64,000 nucleotides of DNA from JANJTY01 sp038257155 (GTDB lineage Bacteria > Pseudomonadota > Gammaproteobacteria > Xanthomonadales > Xanthomonadaceae), in the NCBI GenBank assembly GCA_038257155.1, contig JBBSJP010000019.1, positions 9,277-73,276 of the forward strand. The letters are read 5' to 3'. The notes under the pieces are model-generated. The model saw nothing but the letters and a program-made list of their open reading frames with translations. It searched no databases and was not told the origin of the DNA. Shown one piece after another: positions 18,843 to 27,569 of the stretch; the stretch's first letter is position 1, and every line of letters begins with the position of its first letter. A program made the translations under genes and the position numbers.

Positions 18843-19295
18843 ATGAACGCAGATGTCGACAAATCAAGGTCCGGAACCTCGGCTGGCAAGATCATCGCGC
18901 TGGGTTGCGGTGGCCTGGTACTGGCGGGCGTGATCTTCGTCGCGGTGATCTTCGGGGTTGTGAGGATGGCAACCAGCGGAGTGGAGGAAGTCGTGCAGGA
19001 TTTCCTGGCGGCCACGGCACGGGGCGATTACGAAGCGGCGCATGCGCACTTTTCCGCGCCGCTGAAGCAGGTCCAGCCGCTGGAAGTGTTCCGCGCGATG
19101 GCGCAGGAAAATCCGCATCTGTTTGACGTGCAGGAAACCACCTTCAGCACCCGGTCCGTGTCCGTCACGGACGGTGCCGTGCTGGCGGGCACCCTGACCC
19201 TGCGCAGCGGCACCAAGATGCCGGCCAACTTCAAGCTGGTTGAAGAGAACGATACCTGGAAGCTGCTGGGCTACAACATCGGCAGTTCGGAGTAA
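18843..19295 (+). CDS. Small membrane-anchored protein with NTF2-like/DUF4864-type domain
   Basis: Protein of 150 residues. After a short basic N-terminus there is one Gly-rich membrane helix (about 17-42). The remainder is soluble, and the segment VVQDFLAATARGDYEAAHAHFS is typical of NTF2-like or DUF4864/DUF4019 lipid- or ligand-pocket folds. GGAGGA at 18831-18836 supports the start. Function unknown. Last gene of the symporter run, ahead of a bidirectional hairpin. Confidence 0.75.
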   Translation: MNADVDKSRSGTSAGKIIALGCGGLVLAGVIFVAVIFGVVRMATSGVEEVVQDFLAATARGDYEAAHAHFSAPLKQVQPLEVFRAMAQENPHLFDVQETTFSTRSVSVTDGAVLAGTLTLRSGTKMPANFKLVEENDTWKLLGYNIGSSE

Positions 19296-19317
19296 GCAAA
19301 CTCGCGGGCCTGACGAA

Positions 19318-19345
19318 CACCCGGGGCGCTGATTCGCCCCGGGTG
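19318..19345. terminator. Hairpin terminator between convergent genes
   Basis: Perfect 11-bp stem CACCCGGGGCG (19318-19328) / CGCCCCGGGTG (19335-19345) with a six-base loop. It lies 22 bases past the stop of the small membrane protein and is followed by CTTATCCTTT. Confidence 0.7.
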
Positions 19346-19376
19346 CTTATCCTTTGGGAAGGATTGAACCAGCCAT

Positions 19377-19531
19377 CCTGAACCCTTCGTCAGGCTCAGG
19401 ACAGGGCTTGTCAGCCCATGTCGAGTCCGGCACATGTCCGGACTCGACTTCGCCAAATCGATCGCTGATGCGATTGTCTCGCGGGCCGGCCATCCATGGC
19501 CGGCGGAACCTCTGACTACATCAGAGGTTCC
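19377..19531. repeat. Cluster of REP-like palindromes downstream of the M1/ABC fusion gene
   Basis: Four palindromes are packed between converging genes. They are CCTGA-N8-TCAGG (19377-19394, with CAGGCTCAGGACAGG after it), an 11-bp stem GTCGAGTCCGG/CCGGACTCGAC (19420-19448), GCCGGCCAT/ATGGCCGGC (19485-19504) and an 11-bp stem GGAACCTCTGA/TCAGAGGTTCC (19505-19531). The last abuts the stop of the minus-strand gene and may terminate it. The first resembles dispersed extragenic repeats known from many GC-rich bacteria. Confidence 0.6.
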
Positions 19532-22500
19532 TTAGATGCTCACGCGCCGGCGATTGTCGTCGGAGACGCGGTCGATCAGCTTGTTGTAGGGATCAACACC
19601 GGCATCGTAGGGCTCGCCATCCACCACAATCTCCAGCGTGCTGCTGGCCTGGTCGACGCGATGCTTCTGCAGGTACAGCACGGTTTCGTCCTTTTCCTCG
19701 CCGCCGGCGGGCCGGGCGAAAACCCCGATGTCGATGTCGACGCCCAGCGGCAGTGCTGATTCCTTGCCCTTGCCGTCGGCCTCGAACTTGGCCGTGTTGA
19801 GCTCCAGCGTCACAATGTACTTGCCGTCCTCGCGCTTCACGGCGCTGGCGGTGGTCACGCGGTTGTCGTAGAACACGATCTTCTCGAACAGCTCCTCGAT
19901 CAACGGATGGTGCTTCGCATCGGTTCCTTCGCGCAGGTAAGTGAGGAATTCGCGGGTGTTGGTATAGGGCGCCGACTGGAAGCCCTTGTCCTGCAGGAAT
20001 CGCTTCAGCACGGCATTGAGCGTGTCCTCGCCGATCGCATCCTTCAGCGCGTAGAACACCATCGAACCCTTGCGGTAATGGATGTACTGCTGGTTCTCAA
20101 CCAGGGCCAGGGGCAGTTCCTCGATCAGTTCACTACCGCGTCCGGAGAGGTAGCGGTCCAGCTCGTACTTGAGGAAGCGGCGCATTTTTTCCTCCCCATA
20201 TTCCTTCTCCATCACCATCAGCGCCGAGTACTGCGCCAGGGCCTCGATCAGCATGGTCGAGCCCTGCTGGTTGGCACCGATCACCTGATGTCCCCACCAC
20301 TGGTGGGCCACCTCGTGCGCGGTGACATAGAACACGTAGTCGATGGCGTCGTCCTCGCGCAGGTCGGCGATGAAGCCGATCGACTCCGAGAACGGCACGG
20401 TGTTGGCGAAACTCTGCGCGAAGCCGGCGTAGCGCGGGAATTCCAGGATGCGCATCTGGCGGAACTGGTAGGGCGTGAAGTGTTCCGTGAAATAGTCGAA
20501 CGACTTCTTGCTGGCCTCGATCATGCGATCGACGTTCCAGTGATGGGCGGGGTGGTGGTAGATCTCGATCGCGACGCCATTCCAGCTGTCACGCTTGACC
20601 TCCCAGCGCGCCGACAACCAGGCCGCGAACGCGACCATCGGCGCATCCATCTTGTAGTGGAAGAAACGCCGCCCGTCCTGGTTCCATTCGCGCTGCAGGT
20701 AGCCCGGCGCCAACGCAATCTGGTCGGCATCGGTCGAGACAATGGTTTCGAACTCGATCCAGCCCGCGTCATCACCGAACAGGGTGTGTTGCATTGTCGC
20801 TTCGTCGCCCAGCTTGGCCATGCGCGGCACCTCGCCAAGCTCGCGCTTGCGCCGCTCGTTGCGGTCGAGGATCTGGCGGCCTTCGTTGTAGCCGAAGCTG
20901 GGCATGAAATCGTTGTTGAAGAACGTGCCGTTCTCCACCACCTGGGTCTGGCCGGTGTCGTTGCTGAAGCCCTGCGGCGCGAAACGCAGCTGGAACACGA
21001 ACTCGCGCTCCTCGCCGGGCTGCATGGGAGAATCGAAGGTGTACTGCCGAACGCCCTGGTCGGTGTCGTCGAGGCTTACGCTGGCACCGCCGAGTTCGAC
21101 CCGCAGTTGCTCCAGTGCTGGCTGGATCTCCAGATGCAGCATGGGAATCGCTTCGGCGTGCGGGTTTTGCACCCGATAGCGCACCAAGCTTTCGACGCGA
21201 CGCTCGCTCGGATGGATATCGATCTCGCTGGTGATCGCCGTGACCTTCGGCTGCTTGAGCCCCTTGAGACTGGCGTAGGTGGTCTCGTACTCGGCCTGCC
21301 GGTCCAGCGCCACGTCGCCTGGCACATAGGGATCGATGCGGGTCTCGCCGGCCAGCACCATGGTGTTGTAGTAGACGAAGGCGCCGATACCAATGAAGGC
21401 CGCGAAACTGATCGCGAGGGCCGAGCCGGTAGCGGGATTCAGGCGACGACGTGCCTCGCGCAGGCGTTCGGCCCAGGTCGAGCGGTTGCCGCGCACCCAC
21501 AGCAGCAGGCCAAGCACGAACAACACAGCGATGAAGGCGCCCCAGTAGGCGCGGAACCACAGATGCCCGACCAGGAAATGGCCGAAGCCGTTCATGTCGG
21601 AATAGGGCACGCCAGGTGCGCCGAGTGGGCGATACAGGTTGTTGTCGAAATCCAGGATGCCGAGCACGATGCGGCTGACGATGTACACCAGCATCAACAC
21701 GTAGCCAATCGCCTTGCTGTTGAACAGCACCATCAGGAACAACGCCAGCACGCCCATCAGGGCAAACGGCAGGCAGTTCAGCAGCATCTGCTGCAGGTAG
21801 AGGTCGAACTCGATGTCGAAGTAGCCGCGCGCCAGCTGATTGGCGATTGCCGCAATGATGCCGACGGCATAGAACGCGAAGGTCACCAGGGTGAGCGCGG
21901 TGGCCTTGGCGGCGAACGGAATCCAGTCGGCGTTCGGATAGGCATCGGTGACCTCGCTGATGCGCTGGGCGCGCTCACGGAACACCAGTTCACCGGCATA
22001 GAAGGTGACGATGATGATCAGGAAGATGCTCAGCGAGCCGCCCAGCAGGTCGTTCATGCGCCCAGTGGTCGGGTAGATGGTGGTGCCGAAGGTCTGGTCG
22101 CCGAAGTACAGGTTCACCACCAGCACGAACAGCGCGATCACCAGCATCGCGAGCAGGGGCACGCCCTTGAACACGCCCTTGGTGTCGAACCAGGCCTGGT
22201 GCAGGAACTGGCGCCATTGGGCGGCGAAGCCGGTTTGCAGGGCCACACGCGGAATCGAGCCGCCCGCCGCATGGATTGCGGCTACACCGCCGCTGGACAC
22301 GGGCTTGGGCTTGCTGCGCCGCAGACTGAGTCCCTCGCGATCGGTGCGAAAGAGCCGATAACTGAGCCAGATCAGCACCAGGCTGACTGCAAACCACAGC
22401 GCGCGATTGGCGATCAATACGCCATCGAGCACCGGCACGCCGGTATTGCTCTGCTCGACCGACCAATAGCGCGTCACGTCGTCGATTGCCTGCTGGCCAA

Positions 22501-23131
22501 ACGGATCCAGCAGTGCGCCGATCCAGCGCGTATCGAGGTCGCCCACCAGCACGGTGGTGACGATGCTGAGTGCGAAGAAGGCGATCACGCCGATATAGGT
22601 CGCCAGCATCGAGCGCGTGGTCACCGCCAGGCAGAACAGCAGGGCGGTGACGAACAGCAGGTTGGGCGCGATCAGCACCGCGAAGGTCCACAGGTAGGGC
22701 TGCAGCGTGGTTGGGCCGAGTCGTTCCGGGTCGATCCACGGCATCAGGGTGCCGATCAGTACGCCCAGCGCCACCACCGCCATCACCGCCAGGGTAGCGA
22801 CATAGCCGCCCAGGAAGCGACCCAGCAGGTAGTCGCGCTTCTTTACCGGCGTGGTGAAGAACAGCTCGGCGGTGCGGGTATCGAAATCGCGCAGCGCGCC
22901 ACCGGCCACGAAGATCACCACCAGCAGCATGGAGATCACCGCGAAGCTGTTGATCAGGCCGAGCACCACGGTCGGCGCATTGCGATACACGTTGCCGATG
23001 CCGCCGCCGACCTGCACCGCGTCCGAAGAACTGGCGCCGAACGCGAGCAGTCCAAACACCAGCGCCACTACCCAGAGCACCGGGTTGCCAAACTGCTGGC
23101 GAAGTTCAAAACCGAGAATATGCCGCAACAT
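19532..23131 (-). CDS. ABC-2 permease fused to M1-family metallopeptidase
   Basis: Protein of 1199 residues. The N-terminal half is a double ABC-2 permease, with about twelve helices in two sets before residue ~600, separated by soluble loops. The C-terminal half is an M1 aminopeptidase domain: HEVAHQWWG zinc motif at about residues 939-947, third ligand Glu in LIEALAQ at about 963, and the substrate-binding-like AGFAQSFANT upstream. HExxH to Glu is one residue longer than classic M1 enzymes, which I recall as typical of this fusion family. The ABC ATPase for it is the next gene upstream (120-base gap). Substrate unknown; export coupled to peptide trimming is inference. Confidence 0.93.
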   Translation of the reverse strand: MLRHILGFELRQQFGNPVLWVVALVFGLLAFGASSSDAVQVGGGIGNVYRNAPTVVLGLINSFAVISMLLVVIFVAGGALRDFDTRTAELFFTTPVKKRDYLLGRFLGGYVATLAVMAVVALGVLIGTLMPWIDPERLGPTTLQPYLWTFAVLIAPNLLFVTALLFCLAVTTRSMLATYIGVIAFFALSIVTTVLVGDLDTRWIGALLDPFGQQAIDDVTRYWSVEQSNTGVPVLDGVLIANRALWFAVSLVLIWLSYRLFRTDREGLSLRRSKPKPVSSGGVAAIHAAGGSIPRVALQTGFAAQWRQFLHQAWFDTKGVFKGVPLLAMLVIALFVLVVNLYFGDQTFGTTIYPTTGRMNDLLGGSLSIFLIIIVTFYAGELVFRERAQRISEVTDAYPNADWIPFAAKATALTLVTFAFYAVGIIAAIANQLARGYFDIEFDLYLQQMLLNCLPFALMGVLALFLMVLFNSKAIGYVLMLVYIVSRIVLGILDFDNNLYRPLGAPGVPYSDMNGFGHFLVGHLWFRAYWGAFIAVLFVLGLLLWVRGNRSTWAERLREARRRLNPATGSALAISFAAFIGIGAFVYYNTMVLAGETRIDPYVPGDVALDRQAEYETTYASLKGLKQPKVTAITSEIDIHPSERRVESLVRYRVQNPHAEAIPMLHLEIQPALEQLRVELGGASVSLDDTDQGVRQYTFDSPMQPGEEREFVFQLRFAPQGFSNDTGQTQVVENGTFFNNDFMPSFGYNEGRQILDRNERRKRELGEVPRMAKLGDEATMQHTLFGDDAGWIEFETIVSTDADQIALAPGYLQREWNQDGRRFFHYKMDAPMVAFAAWLSARWEVKRDSWNGVAIEIYHHPAHHWNVDRMIEASKKSFDYFTEHFTPYQFRQMRILEFPRYAGFAQSFANTVPFSESIGFIADLREDDAIDYVFYVTAHEVAHQWWGHQVIGANQQGSTMLIEALAQYSALMVMEKEYGEEKMRRFLKYELDRYLSGRGSELIEELPLALVENQQYIHYRKGSMVFYALKDAIGEDTLNAVLKRFLQDKGFQSAPYTNTREFLTYLREGTDAKHHPLIEELFEKIVFYDNRVTTASAVKREDGKYIVTLELNTAKFEADGKGKESALPLGVDIDIGVFARPAGGEEKDETVLYLQKHRVDQASSTLEIVVDGEPYDAGVDPYNKLIDRVSDDNRRRVSI

Positions 23132-23252
23132 GGGTAAATGCCTTTGATCGTTGATCCCGCTCGTTGAGCAGGAGGGTTTGCCGGATCGGACTTCTCGAGG
23201 CCGTCAGGGCCCTCGGCGACATGGTCCGGCTGTGTCGTCGACCGGTTCTGCG

Positions 23253-24125
23253 CTAGGCCGCCTGGGCGCGCAATTGACCGAAGTAGACGTCTTCCAGATC
23301 CGGCGCGATGGCCTCGAAGCCCTCGCCCGGCGTGGCATCGCTCAGCACGTGGATCACCGTGCGGCCGCCGACCAGGCGGGTCGACAGCACATTCATGCCG
23401 CGCTGGTATTCGCCCAGCTCACCCTTGCCGATGGTGCGCTTCCAGACCCGGCCGTCGAGCGAGCGGATCGTCTCGCGCGGTTCGCCGTGCAGCAGCACCT
23501 GGCCGCGCGAGATGATCGCCATGCGCGGGCAGAGGTCGGTGACGTCCTCGACGATGTGGGTGGAGAGGATCACCACGACGGTTTCGCCGATCTCGGCCAG
23601 CAGATTCAGGAAGCGGTTGCGCTCTTCCGGGTCGAGGCCGGCGGTAGGCTCGTCGACGATGATCAGTTTGGGGTTACCGATCAGGGCCTGGGCGATGCCG
23701 AAGCGCTGACGCATGCCGCCGGAGAATCCACCCAGCTTGTGGCTGCGGACTTCCCAGAGGTTAACTTGCTTGAGCAAGGCCTCGACGACTTCGCGTCGCT
23801 GCTTGCCGTTGACGATGCCCTTCAATACGGCGAAATGGTCGAGCATGGCGCTGGCCGATTCCTTCGGGTATACGCCGAATTCCTGCGGCAGGTAGCCGAG
23901 CTGCTTGCGCGCCGCCTGCTTGTCGGCCAGTACGTCCAGCCCATCGAGAAGCACGCTGCCGGAATCAGGATCCTGCAAGGTGGCGATGGTGCGCATCAGG
24001 GTCGACTTGCCGGCGCCGTTCGGGCCAAGCAGGCCGTACATTCCGGTGGGGATTTCCAGCGACACGTTACGCAGTGCTTGAACGCCGTTTGCATAGGTCT
24101 TGGAGAGATTGCGCAGACTCAGCAT
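23253..24125 (-). CDS. ABC transporter ATP-binding protein
   Basis: Protein of 290 residues with Walker A GPNGAGKST (about 34-42), signature FSGGMRQR, Walker B LIIVDEPTAGLD and the switch His in ILSTHIVED. The C-terminal extension is of the kind found in ABC-2 exporter ATPases. It is directly upstream of, and on the same strand as, the permease-peptidase fusion, so it very probably powers it. Confidence 0.94.
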   Translation of the reverse strand: MLSLRNLSKTYANGVQALRNVSLEIPTGMYGLLGPNGAGKSTLMRTIATLQDPDSGSVLLDGLDVLADKQAARKQLGYLPQEFGVYPKESASAMLDHFAVLKGIVNGKQRREVVEALLKQVNLWEVRSHKLGGFSGGMRQRFGIAQALIGNPKLIIVDEPTAGLDPEERNRFLNLLAEIGETVVVILSTHIVEDVTDLCPRMAIISRGQVLLHGEPRETIRSLDGRVWKRTIGKGELGEYQRGMNVLSTRLVGGRTVIHVLSDATPGEGFEAIAPDLEDVYFGQLRAQAA

Positions 24126-24317
24126 GGAACCGCTACCCGATTGGAGAAAGCGGCGATCCTGAACGATCCGACGGGCCAGCGCATGGGCCAGTGGTATGGG
24201 CCGCAGGCCCGTCTGACATCCTGATCGATTCGGCCGCCGAATTACGAGTTACCAAGTAAGCGGTCCCTGCGGCCGCAACCAGGTTGCGCCTGACGGCGCG
24301 CCGGACTGGGAGCCAGC

Positions 24318-25535
24318 ATGCGCAGTACCCGAACCCTCCTGATTGATGACGACCGCTTCTCCCTGGCGTTTCTCGGGCATCAGTTGCGATTGCAGGGCTT
24401 TGATCACAGCCTGCCTTGTCAGCGCGCCACGGATGCCATTGCGTTGCTGGAGGCAGAGGCACGCGGAGACGTGGCCGGCGAACCCATCGCCCTGGTGATT
24501 TGCAACTTGCAGATGCCGGAGATCGACGGTGTGGAAATCGTTCGACATCTGGCACGTATCGGCTATCGCGGCAGCCTGATCCTGATAGGCGGTGGTCACC
24601 CGCGAGTGCTGCAAGCCGCCGAGCAACTGGCCAAGGCACGCCAGCTGCGCATACTGGGCAGTTTGTCGAAGCCGCTCTCGGCAACCGCGCTGCAATCGCT
24701 CATCGAGCATCACTCGACGGCCTTGCCGTTGCCGGCGTGTTCGAGTGAGGCGAGTTACAGCGTTGAGCGTCTGCGCGAGGCCATTGACGAGAACGAACTG
24801 CGCCTGCACTACCAACCGAAGGTCCGGCTGCAGGACAACTGCGTGATCGGCGTTGAGGCCCTCGCGCGCTGGTATCACCCCCAGGATGGCGTGATTGCGC
24901 CCATGCGCTTCATTCCGTTGGCAGAGCAGGGCGGGCTGATCGATTCATTGACCCGAAGCATCCTGGCGCAGGCCCTGCTGCAAGCCAGACATTGGCAAGA
25001 CCTGGGACTGCAACTCAGCGTGGCAGTGAATGTATCGATGGACGACCTGGTTTCTCTGGAGTTTCCCGACGTGGTGCTGGAACTGGCGCAACGTGCCGGG
25101 GTCCCGCCGCGTTCACTGGTGCTGGAAGTGACCGAGAGCCGGTTGATGGAAGCGCCCCTGGCAACCCTGGATATCCTCACCCGTCTGCGCCTGAAGAACG
25201 TCGGCTTGGCCATCGACGACTTCGGCAGCGGCTATTCTTCGCTCAAGCAATTGCGTGACCTGCCTTTCGACGAACTCAAGATTGACAGTCGCTTCGTCAG
25301 CGGCGCACACGGCGATCCTGCGTTGCGCGCGATTGTCGAAGCCACCCTGCGAATGGCGCGGCAATTCGGCATGTGCTGTGTTGCCGAGGGCGTGGAGGAT
25401 CGTGCCGACTGGGACTACCTGAATGGCATCGGATGCGACGTGGTTCAAGGCTTCGGGATTGGTCGCGCCATGCCAGGTCCCCTGCTGGTGGATTGGCTGC
25501 GCGAGTTCAACGAACGACAGAGCGCGGTCGCCTGA
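24318..25535 (+). CDS. Receiver-like / EAL protein with Asn at the phosphoacceptor site
   Basis: Protein of 405 residues. The N-terminal receiver-like domain (about 1-130) keeps the acidic triad IDDD (10-12) and Lys118 (LSKP). The phosphoacceptor position is Asn63 (ICNLQMPEIDG), and the usual Thr/Ser is replaced (LILIGGG). The EAL domain (about 155-395) appears complete: GVEALARW (Glu180), VNVSMDD, EVTES, DDFGSGYSS, LKID, AEGVED and VQGFGIGR. It is likely an active c-di-GMP phosphodiesterase with a phosphorylation-independent regulatory domain. Monocistronic and divergent from the ABC genes. Confidence 0.9.
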   Translation: MRSTRTLLIDDDRFSLAFLGHQLRLQGFDHSLPCQRATDAIALLEAEARGDVAGEPIALVICNLQMPEIDGVEIVRHLARIGYRGSLILIGGGHPRVLQAAEQLAKARQLRILGSLSKPLSATALQSLIEHHSTALPLPACSSEASYSVERLREAIDENELRLHYQPKVRLQDNCVIGVEALARWYHPQDGVIAPMRFIPLAEQGGLIDSLTRSILAQALLQARHWQDLGLQLSVAVNVSMDDLVSLEFPDVVLELAQRAGVPPRSLVLEVTESRLMEAPLATLDILTRLRLKNVGLAIDDFGSGYSSLKQLRDLPFDELKIDSRFVSGAHGDPALRAIVEATLRMARQFGMCCVAEGVEDRADWDYLNGIGCDVVQGFGIGRAMPGPLLVDWLREFNERQSAVA

Positions 25536-25542
25536 ATTTGGC

Positions 25543-26658
25543 CTACAACAGCTGAGTGGAATCGGAAGCGTCGACGTTTTGCGCCTGACCGCATTCACGC
25601 TCAGTGGGGACCTTGGGCGCGCCGGCGTCCGCGCTGCGCAGGCGGCGTACATGAAATCCCGGATCACTACCCATGCGATAGGTGAATCCCAAGGCGCAAG
25701 CCGGCGCGAGTTCGTCGAAGTTCCACAGGAATTGCGGATAAGTCAGGCCCGAGTCGTAGTCGCCCAGCAGCAGATCTGGGCCGGTCTCGATCCCGGTTCG
25801 CAGCATCAGAGAAAGTCCCTGCGGCAAGATTTCCGGCAGTTGCAGGCACTGCTCGGGCAGCGCGTCGGAGTCGCTGCGCAGACACTCCACCAGGTCCGGC
25901 AGGGTGGTGCTCGACAGGTCGAGCAGCGATCCCAGTTCGATTCGCTCAGGCGCCGCGTCGGGCTGCAATTCCGACCCCATGCGCGCCAGCCAGGCGCTGA
26001 CCGACACCCGACGCGGAATCAGAACCGCATCCAACGCGCACTGCGGAAACAGGTTGGCTACCACTTCGAGTTGCGGCTCGCGTGACAGGGCGCGCTGCAT
26101 GACTTCGGCCACCAGGAGGTCCGGTGCCCTGCCACGGGCGAGTGTCAGGCGAGTGGCATCGGCGCACACGCAGTCGTGCAACAGGTCCGATACGCCAGCC
26201 AGCTCGAACAGCCTGCCTGCGTTACTCAGGGAAGCGGCGTGCGCGTCGACAAGGGTTATGCGCAGGCCGTTGTCGCGATGTCGGTGCGCCAGCAGCAAGG
26301 CGAGCGGTGCAAGCGGGCCGCAGCCGGCATAGAGCAGTTCAATCCCGCGCCCGGGTGCATGGCGAGCGCGTGCCAGGAGGGCCTGATCGACCGCCTGCAG
26401 GAAGCGGGCGGTGCGCAGGAAATCCAGCACGCAGCGCGCCGCATCGGCGGGAGAGATCGCCTTGCCGGCGGGTAGTTGCATTGCCTGGACCTCGAGTGCC
26501 GGCAGGTGTTTCAGACAGGCCTGATAGATCGTCTCACAGGCCAGCTTCTGTTCAAATGGCGCCGCCGATCGGTCGAGCAGCACGTCTACCGGAACCTCCA
26601 GGTCGAGTTGCAGATCGCTGCCGCGGCCGGGTTTGGTCACAGGCGCTGCTGAACGCAT
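25543..26658 (-). CDS. PRMT-like SAM-dependent methyltransferase
   Basis: Protein of 371 residues. SAM-binding motif I is LLYAGCGPLAPLALLLA (about 109-125), followed by post-I acidic TLVDAH and motif II VCADATRL. The next segment, AEVMQRALSRE, has two Glu nine residues apart, as in the double-E loop (SEWMGYxLxYE) of protein arginine methyltransferases. LIPRRVSV then resembles the strand leading to their beta-barrel. I infer a PRMT-like fold, but the substrate is unknown and a typical THW loop is not obvious. Its end converges on the upstream EAL gene with a seven-base gap. No clear Shine-Dalgarno. Confidence 0.7.
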   Translation of the reverse strand: MRSAAPVTKPGRGSDLQLDLEVPVDVLLDRSAAPFEQKLACETIYQACLKHLPALEVQAMQLPAGKAISPADAARCVLDFLRTARFLQAVDQALLARARHAPGRGIELLYAGCGPLAPLALLLAHRHRDNGLRITLVDAHAASLSNAGRLFELAGVSDLLHDCVCADATRLTLARGRAPDLLVAEVMQRALSREPQLEVVANLFPQCALDAVLIPRRVSVSAWLARMGSELQPDAAPERIELGSLLDLSSTTLPDLVECLRSDSDALPEQCLQLPEILPQGLSLMLRTGIETGPDLLLGDYDSGLTYPQFLWNFDELAPACALGFTYRMGSDPGFHVRRLRSADAGAPKVPTERECGQAQNVDASDSTQLL

Positions 26659-26809
26659 GCGACGCCCGCGAAAGTTGCGGCTGCCATTCTGAATGCCATC
26701 TGTTCTTTCACCGCCGTGTCGACCATGTTGGTGCGTACCGCAACCTAGGCGCGGGTCGAGGGTATGTCAATCGCGTTGATCGACTCGGTCGTCGAACCAT
26801 GCGCCGTTT

Positions 26810-27445
26810 TCAGGCACGCGAGCCATCAGCATCCGGGCGGTCGATCCGGTACACCGTGGCAGGCGGCAGATTGCGCCACACCCGGCCGATCGCCTGTGCG
26901 CTGAGGCGGTGGCGCTGCAGGATTGCGGGGGGAATTGGGCAGCGCAGGCCGTAGGTGAACTGGTACAGGCAGGCACCCGGCCGCAACCAGGCAAACACGC
27001 CAGCGATGATCGCGTCGATGACGTCGATCGGCATGGCGCGCAAAGGCAGGCCACTCACGGCGCTGCCAACGCAGGCCGCTGGGTACAGCGCAGCGTCGAC
27101 GAGTTCGGCGGCATCGCAGGTCAGCACGCGTGCTCCGGGATAGCGGCGGCGCAGCAGGGCGGCGAACTCCGGCAGGGCTTCGATCAGGGTGAGTTGCGAC
27201 GGTTCAAGGCCGCGCGCCAGCAATGCCTGGGTGAACACGCCGGTGCCCGGGCCCAGTTCCAGCACGGGCGCACAGCTGGCATCGACCTCGCTGCAGATCA
27301 GTCGCGCCAGGGCGGAAGACGAGGGAGCGATGGCGCCGACGCAGCGCGGCTGCTGCATCCAGGATCGAAGAAAGGTCATCGTGTCGCGGCCTAGTGCAAA
27401 TGGCGGCGAAATCAGGGCAGCAGTCTTGAATTCGGATCTGTGCAC
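26810..27445 (-). CDS. PmtA-like phospholipid N-methyltransferase
   Basis: Class I SAM methyltransferase (211 residues) resembling bacterial phosphatidylethanolamine N-methyltransferases: FLRSWMQQPRCVGAIAPSS, motif I VLELGPGTGVFTQALL, TLIEALPEF, then VSGLPLRAMP and a basic C-terminus with RVWRNLPPATVYRI. The GTG at 27445 has AGGAG nine bases upstream. An ATG at 27379 is the alternative and lacks a good site. It is preceded by a motif shared with the neighbouring response-regulator promoter, so regulation by that system is plausible. Phosphatidylcholine-type lipid synthesis is inference. Confidence 0.75.
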   Translation of the reverse strand: MHRSEFKTAALISPPFALGRDTMTFLRSWMQQPRCVGAIAPSSSALARLICSEVDASCAPVLELGPGTGVFTQALLARGLEPSQLTLIEALPEFAALLRRRYPGARVLTCDAAELVDAALYPAACVGSAVSGLPLRAMPIDVIDAIIAGVFAWLRPGACLYQFTYGLRCPIPPAILQRHRLSAQAIGRVWRNLPPATVYRIDRPDADGSRA

Positions 27446-27489
27446 GTGGCGTGGCTCCTGTAGCGGAAGCCGGCATGCTCCGTCAGGGT

Positions 27490-27511
27490 TGTGAAACCAC
27501 CCTCAAATGCC
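27490..27511 (-). promoter_or_regulatory. Putative response-regulator operator upstream of the PmtA-like gene
   Basis: On the plus strand it reads TGTGAAAC-N4-CTCAAATGCC. On the minus strand it is a direct repeat TTTGAG/TTTCAC with an 11-base period, the usual geometry for OmpR/PhoB-type regulators. It matches 17 of 22 bases of the site at 29665-29686 and lies 45 bases upstream of the GTG at 27445. Confidence 0.5.
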
Positions 27512-27569
27512 GATGGCATGCGCTGCTGGGAGGGCATTCCGGCTGGCTTCCGCCGCCCGGGCTGCCAGG

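Noticed and set aside
19907..23137. Very long plus-strand open frame opposite the ABC-2/M1 gene
   Set aside because: It is the antisense shadow of a clear gene in GC-rich DNA. The translation has no recognisable domain and is rich in His, Gln, Arg and Glu, as such shadows are.
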